Made by a program: the position numbers and the translations under genes. The notes beneath the pieces are model-generated. The model searched no databases, was not told the origin of the DNA, and saw nothing but the letters and a program-made list of their open reading frames with translations. Source: Hanleya hanleyi (lineage: Eukaryota > Mollusca > Polyplacophora > Lepidopleurida > Hanleyidae). Taken from it: a DNA stretch of 64,000 nt. The stretch lies in the NCBI GenBank assembly GCA_036873755.1, contig JAVTVY010017245.1, forward strand, positions 1 through 64,000. Direction: 5' to 3'. Below are positions 55,613 to 64,000 of the stretch, one piece after another (within the stretch, counting starts at the first letter, position 1; each line of letters opens with the position of its first letter).

Positions 55613-58600
55613 CTATTTCAACATAACATGCCAATCATTGGGATATATGGGGCATTATGATTGTACACCTCTTGTGGGCACCTGATTGATTATTTATTTA
55701 TTTATCTACTGTATCTATAACAACCTCTATGAACATTTTACACCAAATTACACATGGATATATTAATCAGGCTTGATTTGGTTAAGAGCTAACTTTGGCG
55801 AAATTTATATGAAAACAGGGTTGATGCACTTGGTTCAGATTTCAGATCGACGTTTGCATTGATCGGAAACAAAGTACTTTTGTTTGTTTGGCCTTCAGAT
55901 TGCAACACTGTTCATTGCTATATATCCTGAACTTGAACATGGACATGTACCTTGACCTTTATAGTATACATGTAGCAGATTACTCTATATCATGTTGGTT
56001 GAACCCAGCAATGGTAACTGAAACTAACGTTACTCATACATGTACATGAATATTACTTTATTAGTATAATAAACAGGAAGTTGACTTAGTAGTATATGTG
56101 GGAGTTATGGACTGATTATTACAGGAAAGCTGTCACTTTGTGAACAAGTACTGAAGTCACTCTTGAGGAAACCTAAACTGAATGTGGCATACCAGTCAAC
56201 TAGTATTCACATTTTAGTGCTCCAAAATGAAATAATAAAGATTCAGAGAGGCCAGTTTAGGAACATTTTTTCACCAAATTCAGATGTTGTACAGTTGTAG
56301 TGCAAGTACATGTAGTTGGAATCCAATTACAGAGAGAGTGCTCACACTTCATTAACGCAGCGTTCCTAATTCTGGCTTCAGGATCTCTTTTCTCAGTTAT
56401 CAAAATTTGTACTGCCATACATTGTAGTTCACAGTCTCAAATCAACATATCCCTCTCAAAAATGTCTTGAGTAGATCGGTTTATAGCTCTCCTGTTATTG
56501 TCACATAACAAAGCCTGCAAGTACATGTACTGCATTAACCAGAGTGCAATACATGTAACTACATACATGTACAAAGAGAGGATGAATATTTAACAAACAT
56601 ACATATATTAATGATCCCATCTGTTGACAGAATTGGATGAAACCAGGATATCATATATGTTTGCTTTTCATTTGCGGTCTTCCTAATATGTCCTGGAGGG
56701 ATAAATTATATCATCCCGGTGTTTTCGAAGAATTATTTGTTTGGATTGGAACACATTGGTCATGTTGTTACACGATAATTTTCAGTATCCCCATCGATGA
56801 AGCCAGTAGATTACCAACCCCAGACAAAAATCTACAAATTTAGACAATGATCACAGTGGTATCTCCCTGATATGGCTGCAGTGTTCAGTTCTAGCCTGAA
56901 ATTATCTTCACTGGGAGAATACTGAACCCACTATGAATTTTGATGACCCAATAAAGTTTTTGGGGGGTGGTGGGGTGGGGTGTGAAAACTCAGATATATG
57001 GTTGGGTGGGTGTGAGCTATCTGGACTGTCAGACTATGACCCTATTTCAGACAAATTGCATTTTTCACTTTACTCGTTGTCCCTTAACGCCTGAAGTTCT
57101 TGAGGGGTACTATAGTTCGGGGTCCATCCATCTGTCCATCCGAGTTCATTTTCGGACAATAACTTCTGATAAACTGAGTGGATTCTTCTTAAATCTCGGT
57201 TGTTATTGTTTCTCATGCTGATCCACCTGTAGGTGGCGCTACCTGAGATCTACATGTAAGTCAAATTTTCTTTCAGGAAAAATTTGGTACATGGATACCT
57301 TGCCACAGGATCTCGTTTGGGATTGCTTTCCATGCCGGGGACTGTATCAATGCGTTCAAGCCAAATCAGTATTTTCTACCTCAGGGGGACTTCAACTGCT
57401 CAGTTTTCATTCAGAATGTTTTCTTGGCAATGGTGTCAATTTTGAAGGGAGGCAACAAAGATATTCGTCCCACTTAACAAACAGACCAAAAAGATATTCT
57501 ATTTCAGACTTTGTCAACAAACTTGTGACCCTATTTCAGGTACATGTAGAACAACACAAAAACACTACCCTATCCAGGGGCACATACCCATTGGAAATTG
57601 ATATGTAGTAACCCAACCCAACCCACACTGGCAGATTTATTGGAATAGAAATTAAAACCAGGCTTTTACATATGGAATTTTTGGGTCACCATCAACAGAG
57701 GTGTTCTGGAAAAAAAATTCCTGGTAATCTAGTTGGGTTACCATAATTATTGTCAAGGTAACCTATGCAGGTTTTGCACATATTCAGATACATGTACATG
57801 TTAAAACAAGGGTTTTACACATTTGGGTTCCCATAAATCGAGTTTGCGTAACCGTTCACCATAATATCATATCCCTGGTCAGTGCTCATACAAAGTGAAC
57901 TGTGGCAGTTTAGAACATTTTGTTTAAATTTTTAGCAATCTGTATAAATATAATAACAAAGGTAGATATTTTGTGGGAAAAAATAAATTTGGGAGAATCT
58001 GTCTGAATTACCGTAATCTGTTGAAAACCAAGTTGATCTGAAGTTGATGAAAAGATGCAGGATGAATGCTATTAGAATAAATTCAGTCTGATGCTAATAG
58101 ACTGATGGAAGTATTGAGTTACTCTGTATACTGTATTAAGCCTGAGATGCTAAGATCAATGTAAGATGAATTACAATGTGATATGGTTGGGGGATAGATT
58201 CATCCGGGTTGTGATAATATGGGATTCATTAGCTCAATTAATTTTTACCTCCTTCTACATGCATTGTTTACACATACAAAGGAATATGGCAAATAGCCAA
58301 GTACGTCTTAATTAGTGCTTAAAGGTGTGCCGTGCTGATATGAACATGTAATCTGTAATTACTATAGGTGGGATACTGGTTGCAAATATCCCCCCCACCC
58401 CCCTTCCCAATTTGGTCAAACTTAAAATAACGTTTGTTTGGAGTAACCTAGAAGGCTCCTACCCAAAACTTGTTTGGTATGTACCCCCAACAATTCTTGA
58501 TTTATTCATGTACTAACGAAATATAGCCTGGTCTTTCTGAAACTTTCTTATATTTGAAAACATATACATATGTAAACTAGGGAACTAAAATATTTTCACC

Positions 58601-58689
58601 AGGTTTTGTGTGATCACAAAAAATTATAATGAAAAAATTAAATATCAAACTTTACTTACCAACCCAAGGTTATGTTACCCAAACAAGCC
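55613..58689. other. No recognisable gene
   Basis: Intergenic DNA. Around 57100-57240 a stretch with GTCCATCCATCTGTCCATCC and ACTTCTGATAAACTGAGTGG looks like a dispersed repeat of the same general type as 63785-64000. Frames at 56637-56843 and 57291-57608 have no recognisable domain. Confidence 0.4.
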
Positions 58690-59449
58690 TTAAGGGAGTA
58701 GAGGACGTTCATTTCCCTGCTCTTATGGGGCTACAACATGGTGATTTGTCAGATTTTTCAAAACAAGCTGAATTTCCTAACAAAAGTACGTAGACATCTC
58801 AAAATGGAATAAAAATCAACAAAAGACACAAAACAACCATTTATGCGTTCTACTGGTGGGTCGATAGTGTGATGGGAGGGACCAAAAAATTGGCATTTCA
58901 AATTCAACGGTTGGAGGGTGCAAAGTGTTCCATAGGTTAAAAATTATTCCTCTGGAATACCCCCAAATTCACTCCTATTCACTTTCAACAAAAAGAAAAC
59001 TTCTGAATGGCTAATAATTGGAACTTCAATAATATTCTCCACACCCACCCCGATTCCCCACCCCCACCCCCTCCTGGAAATAGGACTGAAAAGGCTCAGT
59101 TTATCTGTTATACCGCTAATATTTTCTAAGAAAGTATGGTGTCCCCCTGTTTTTATTACATATTTAACAAGCACTATATGTGTTTAGTATTATATAGCAA
59201 AATGGGAAAAATTTGACCTTGGCAAGTTTGATTTATTGAGCATCAAAGAAGAAAAAATCCAAATTTCCCTATGTATTCAGTGTTATGGCTTTTAAGTGGT
59301 ATACATGCTTTTGGCTACCATATTTTTTTAACGAGTATGGTGACCCCCTATTTTTTTTCCATGGATCATCTTCTCCTAACCTGATGAAAAAATTCTGAAA
59401 TTTAAAAAAAAATTCAACCTCTAGAAATGAACGTCCTCTACTCCCTTAA
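58690..59449. mobile_element. TTAA-flanked MITE, 760 bp
   Basis: Left TTAAGGGAGTAGAGGACGTT plus CATTT is exactly complemented at 59425-59449. TTAA lies at both outer ends (58690-58693 and 59446-59449). Non-coding. Different terminal sequence from the other TTAA element at 54881. Confidence 0.75.
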
Positions 59450-61521
59450 GTATCTTCTTCTCCAGTTTGTACTATATGTAGAACTATATGTAGTCAATAT
59501 GTTATGTAGGTGTCTAGAAACTGTTTAATGTTATTTTTGCATAAACCAGGCCTCCCTGTATATGTACATGTACATGTAATGGTGTAGACAAATATAGGAT
59601 AGTATTCCTGAGCACCAGTGGGATTCCCCATGACCCTACTCTCAGGAATTCTAACATTACCCAACATGACCAAAAGTAGGAACAAGGATTGTTTTAGGTA
59701 CAATCTATGGGGACAATGATGCTGTAATAATTACATATAGAGTACTCTAATATCTAGCATTTCACTCGAGATTGGATATAAAAAAATCTATATAATCTAT
59801 AGTATAAACAGCAGGAGTGCTTGCAATATATATGAGATTGTCTAATAAATGGGGTATGGCCTGTCAGGGGATCTGCAGTGATCACACATGTACCATGGAA
59901 CTCCAATGTCCTTTACTTGAACCATTGAGAAATGGCCAAATGGTGAAATCGGCCAAGGGTCATTGGCTAGTCTTGTAATCAATAAAGCTGAATGTAGCCA
60001 CTGAGGCTCTTGGAAGGGGGCCTCCCAAATAGTTGCTTGGTGTGGGGGGAAAAAGGGTTGCACGGCATCCTCTTCGTTACCAGTGCCCATTGTACCATGT
60101 TGAGGCACTCATTTAATTCCAGTCCACTTCACTAGGTCTGATCCCAGTCAGTGCTTTCTTAAATCTATATGTACCAATAAAACGAATCCAACAAATTTAT
60201 TTCTGTATAAGAATAAAGAATGATCCCCCCCGCCCCTTCACCCTTAAACACCCCCTTGTGAAAAAATGTTTCTTAGCTTGATGAAGGCAGATGAAAATTT
60301 GGAGTTTCCATTAGGTACCAAATAGCCACTTAAACTTGGTCGGAATGTGTTTAATTTCAAATTTTGACTTGAGAACGATACTAGTACCTGTATCGAAACG
60401 TCGTTCTGAATAAACTAGAATTTGTAATCCGTAAGCAATTTGTTTATTTATCTACTTCCCAACTTCTAAATGCCACTAAAAGAAAACTATTGAAATAATA
60501 TGTATAATTGTCGATATCCAAATAGTATTTACTCATTTGATATGTATGGACACAATATCAGTAAATTAGGTGGCATTGACATTTCGAATATGAATATATA
60601 TCAGTCAGACCATTCATTACATTGTAACATTTCTGTCCATAATGAACAAACAGATATATGACAGACCAAAGATATATTAACTTCTCACCCCACTGCACAT
60701 CTGTGAAGAGAGAATCAGTACATTGCATTGCTACTCTTTGTTTTGGGGAGGGTCCCTTGGAAGCCCCGCTATTGAGCACTGAAGATCAGCATTTGAGCTA
60801 TTTGTGGTGGTACACATGAACATGCAGTATACATGAGCATGTAGGCTAGTTACACACCAGTACTTACTCACAATATGGTACATGTATAACACTTGAATAG
60901 ATCTCCATCTCATCCAGATGTAACTCCACCCGTTACTCCGATTGCTTGTCGATCCAATAAATACGATCAGATCTCTTTATTTAATAGGTTCAGTTCTACC
61001 GCAACTGGCATTCGTCGATCTGCACATATTTGTGCTGAACACAGCCAGACAATACATTGGGAGGGGCATGGTTGGAACAGGAGAAGGAAATTTAAGAGAC
61101 CAGGTTATAAAAATTTACCTCTCCCATGTGAGAATTGTTGGTGTTTGTGAAGAAACTGTTTGTCAAATCTTTATTTCAATGCAAGGAAAAGGAGGAATAG
61201 AGATTCTCTGTTTTTCACAATAACAGGAAACTTCCCCCAGAGATTACATATACATTGTGTCGTTCCCTGTCAAAATCTATTGGCATATGATGGTTCATGA
61301 AAATGTAGCCAAGTCTTTGTTCTTTCCATCAATATGACATGCTGCCAATATGACAATATGCCATATATTCAATTGCATGTACAGTCAGGGGACACTGCGC
61401 TGCATGTGCTGTTCTATCTTCCCTGGGCAAGACCAGTCCTTACACAGGGCTCCACTCATTAAGAGTAGAGTTTGCGGCAGGATATAGGCCTTGTCTCAAG
61501 AAGTTGGAGCTGTTCAGTTCC
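59450..61521. other. No recognisable gene
   Basis: Intergenic DNA with ACATGTACATGT runs. Overlapping plus-strand frames at 60893-61223 have no recognisable domain. See the small structured motif at 60366. Confidence 0.4.
60366..60408 (+). ncRNA. Weak hammerhead-like motif of Penelope-type repeats
   Basis: A hairpin GATAC-loop-GTATC is followed directly by GAAACGTC, enclosed by AGAAC/GTTCT pairing. Penelope-like elements carry hammerhead ribozymes with a stem II followed by GAAA just before the cleavage site, and this block resembles that half. The upstream CUGANGA box is degenerate here (CTTGAGA), so it is at most a dead remnant. Confidence 0.2.
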
Positions 61522-61848
61522 ATCTGGCAATAAAACAACCTCTCTCCAAGCTCTGTCCACTATTTTACAAACAGTTTGATCCCTGTGAGGAGCTGACCTG
61601 TCTGCAAGCAGTCTTCAAACATCAATGGTCGATTAAATTTCTCCTAATATCACTGTCTTCCTGCAGGTAATGTGATCGGTATGCTGTGATACAATACAAG
61701 CCGATCATGTGACCTGTGCGAAGATGGCGGCAATAGAGGAAATTGATGTTTGAAGACTGATTGCAGCTCCTTACCGCGATCGAACTGTTTACCGAACTTG
61801 ATAAAAATAGTGAAGAGAAAGTGGGAAGGGGTTGTTTTATTGCCAGAT
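61522..61848. repeat. Foldback with about 105-bp arms
   Basis: 61522-61626 pairs imperfectly with 61742-61848 (ATCTGGCAATAAAACAACC, AGTCTTCAAACATCAA and blocks between). The 115-base spacer includes CATGTGACCTGTGCGAAGAT. Arms are diverged, so it is an old inverted duplication or a MITE. Non-coding. Confidence 0.65.
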
Positions 61849-62439
61849 AGGTCCTGAGCTGTAGATGTATGTAATTGAATTAGAGGCAGCATGATGGCAT
61901 AGCGACAGAACGAAAACATGAAAACTTCACTGACAAAAATGTAGATGAAAGGAGCAAATTAGGACAGATCCTCCAGGTCACTGTTGTTGTACGTTGTAGT
62001 GTATATAGAATTGTATATTATATATCATAGAAAGTCGTAATGGGAAATCTAGCCAGTGTCTTCGGCCATCTTGTATGCTGTTGAAATTGAATTATATATA
62101 CACTGCCTCAATATGTCTGACTGCCTCAAAAAATGTACACAGATGGTGTTAGTTGGGAGGGGCTTGCAGGATGATGAAGGTCACTTGGGGTCAGCTAATC
62201 TGATCAGTCAATCTCTGCAGATTGAACCAGTGTCAACATTCACATTTTCACACAATGTGGTGACATTATCGTCATACATGTACAAACCAGAAGGCAAAAA
62301 AATACATTGTACCCAAGTTCACATGGAAAACACAAACATGTAATTTACTTATACACATACTGTATTTCGTTACTGTAAATGTAGAAATTTGACATAACCA
62401 AGGACAAATTTCAACAGGACGCAACATGACATGCAACAC

Positions 62440-62821
62440 AATCCACTTTTTGCACATTATTGAGAAAACAAAGAAGAGCCAGTGACATGGGACTTCAGCT
62501 GATCAGCTACTGCTCCATGTAATTTCATTTGCCCTATCTTTTAACCCAGAAGAATATTTTGAACTGGTGATAACTGACATAAATTTATACAAGTATACTA
62601 TATTTTCCCAGTATTCAAAGAAAGTGTCATTATGCTTAGAATAATGTATAATTTGGTAAGTATTACATAAAAATATGCCAGCTATCATCAGTTCAAAAAA
62701 TTCTCCTGGTTTAAAAGATAGGGCAAAGTGAAATTATACAAACCATCAGCTGATCAGATAAAGTCACAGGTCACTGCACAGAAAGGCTCTTTGTTCTCTC
62801 AATAATGTGCAAGTGGATTAG
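62440..62821. repeat. Foldback with about 145-bp arms
   Basis: 62440-62580 pairs with 62675-62821. Shared blocks include AATCCACTT...GCACATTATTGAGA, CAGCTGATCAG and GCCCTATCTTTTAA. The 94-base loop is A+T-rich. Probably a non-autonomous inverted-repeat element. Confidence 0.7.
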
Positions 62822-63780
62822 GGCATTTCCACAGCAAGCGTCACAACATTGTGCTGTACGCCACATTCAGTGAAAATGCTTTGAAATAACCCTGGCACCT
62901 CGTTCTAATTTTGTCACATAATTTAATGATTTTCACGGGGCGATGTAGGCCCGTAGGGACTAATGGTCCTGTCTTGTAGTCAGAAAAAATTGAGCACCAG
63001 CTCTGTGTCTTGCTAACACAGCAAAAGATAGAATACTTACACGACAAGAAAGAGGTCTGAAACTTCCTTCTTTAGAGTGTCCAGGTTTCTGTGTTTTTAA
63101 TGTTCGCGCATAGTTGCAGGTCTGATATGTTTAAGTTACATTTCCATTTATCTGATTTTATGCGTGTTTTCGTTCATTTTCCAGTGGCACTACTTTCGTG
63201 CTCAAAATATGTCGTCTGCTAAACCACAGATTTTGAGAGGCGCATGTTGAGTGATTTTGTGGGACTAACTCATTCTCATTAGAAAGCGTGTTTGGGCAGT
63301 AATTTAGTATTAAATAATACCAGTATAAGTGTAATTCATTGTAGAAAACAATGGGATATTTCACTTTGCCTGTATTCATTTACATTTTCCTGAAATATGT
63401 GTGTTGAGTTACAGTTTGGAATTTTCGCCATTTAAGCTTACCCCTCAAGACCCTCTGCATCATCTTTTTATAGTAAGTTTCTAAAATCCAGTGGTGGTCA
63501 AATCATTTACGTAATAATTTCCCTGTATTCAGAAATGTTTTCTTTCCATTCTACTTCTGAAATATTCATGAAATGTTGCAAGCATTTCCCCCTGATCTAC
63601 AGAAAGAGCTCTGCATATCACAGTTTTGAAGCTGTAAGGTGACAGGGGAGATAACCAAATAGAACTGTAATATACTAGGGAGGCGGTACATGAAACAATA
63701 TGATGCCATGAGAGGATGCATCCCAGCATAGCTCCAGTCCATCTAACCATGAGGCTTTTACATTGTATCTCAATACTCAT
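62822..63780. other. No recognisable gene
   Basis: Intergenic A+T-rich sequence without recognisable genes or repeats. Confidence 0.4.
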
Positions 63781-63784
63781 TTTT

Positions 63785-64000
63785 ACCCCTCGGCCAATTT
63801 TGGCCATGGGGTATTGTCGTCTTGTACGTCCGTCTGTTCGTACGTCAGTACGTGAGCGAGATAGACGGAAAACGGTTCCACTGAAGAATTCCAAATTTGG
63901 TATGCTTACTTACCTAGTCAAGGACCAGAAGCCTATTGAATTGGGACCTGATTGGGTGGAAACCTTGGCGGCCATCTTTAATTTTATGCAAAATGGATAA
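63785..64000 (+). repeat. Dispersed repeat with GTCCGTCTGTTCGTACGTC
   Basis: CCCCTCGGCCAATTTTGGCC (itself partly palindromic), ATGGGGTATTG and GTACGTCCGTCTGTTCGTAC, followed by an AATTCCAAATTTGGTATGCT block. Such CCGT-rich sequences translate as Arg/Thr/Asp/Gly-rich strings and are common repeat-derived false genes. It runs to the window edge. Confidence 0.45.

Noticed and set aside
63529..63894. Minus-strand 121-codon frame with Arg-Thr-Asp-Gly-Arg motif
   Set aside because: Derived from a CCGT-rich dispersed repeat known to create false proteins.
1..64000. tRNA genes, CRISPR arrays, bacterial operons
   Set aside because: No convincing tRNA cloverleaf or paired A/B boxes were found by eye. 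The tandem arrays have contiguous units rather than unique spacers. Composition and content are eukaryotic.

Overview
The window is eukaryotic nuclear DNA, most likely from a marine mollusc and probably a gastropod. The sequence is A+T-rich with long non-coding stretches and many ACATGTACATGT-type runs. Short interspersed repeats ending in a 'GAAAGCGACGTTAAAT...CACTCACTC' tail occur at about 5.8 kb and 52.9 kb and, more decayed, at 55.6 kb; from memory I associate such tails with abalone-like gastropods. The species call is an inference. I recognise no complete host gene. Two short host coding candidates are listed: a 39-codon first-exon candidate at 25574-25690 and a 48-residue secreted-peptide candidate on the minus strand at 41233-41379. 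Almost everything else I can explain is mobile or satellite DNA.

Layout. 0-5 kb: diverged direct duplications, then an element with about 141-bp terminal inverted repeats (1991-4842) that carries two tandem arrays and ends in a perfect 72-bp-arm hairpin. 5-12 kb: a SINE-like repeat and the wreck of Ty3/Gypsy retrotransposon(s): a protease-like piece near 8 kb, a gag piece near 9.5 kb and an integrase region at 9.9-11.85 kb. 12.96-24.09 kb: an 11-kb imperfect inverted repeat. Its arms mirror terminal DNA, 172-176-bp repeats, cAMP-response-element-bearing repeats, a 21-bp TATA-rich satellite, and two divergently oriented broken copies of a C2H2 zinc-finger gene with matching TATA boxes. A third truncated copy and a small CACGTG-containing palindrome sit in the middle. 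Later insertions broke the symmetry: a 386-bp MITE with an 8-bp target duplication, and nested copies of one retroelement's 3' end, one of which carries a reverse-transcriptase fragment.

24-31.8 kb: a hairpin made of two DR1-type nuclear-receptor half-site pairs, the first-exon candidate, a hAT-like element, a foldback and a piggyBac-like element. 31.82-38.23 kb: a DIRS-type tyrosine-recombinase retrotransposon with both inverted terminal repeats and a perfect internal complementary region. Its recombinase frame is open, while gag and the RT/RNase H frame carry frameshifts. Its gag/RT part also contains 15 copies of the 9-mer GCTTCCGGT (either strand) read in all three coding phases, which is the most unexpected signal here.

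38-64 kb: an inverted-repeat MITE, the secreted-peptide candidate, a large 26-bp minisatellite containing a 5S rRNA-derived sequence, a related array of about 81-84 bp, SINE copies, two TTAA-flanked MITEs and two large foldbacks. Most open frames in the satellites are by-products of repeat units whose length is a multiple of three, and I have not annotated them as genes.
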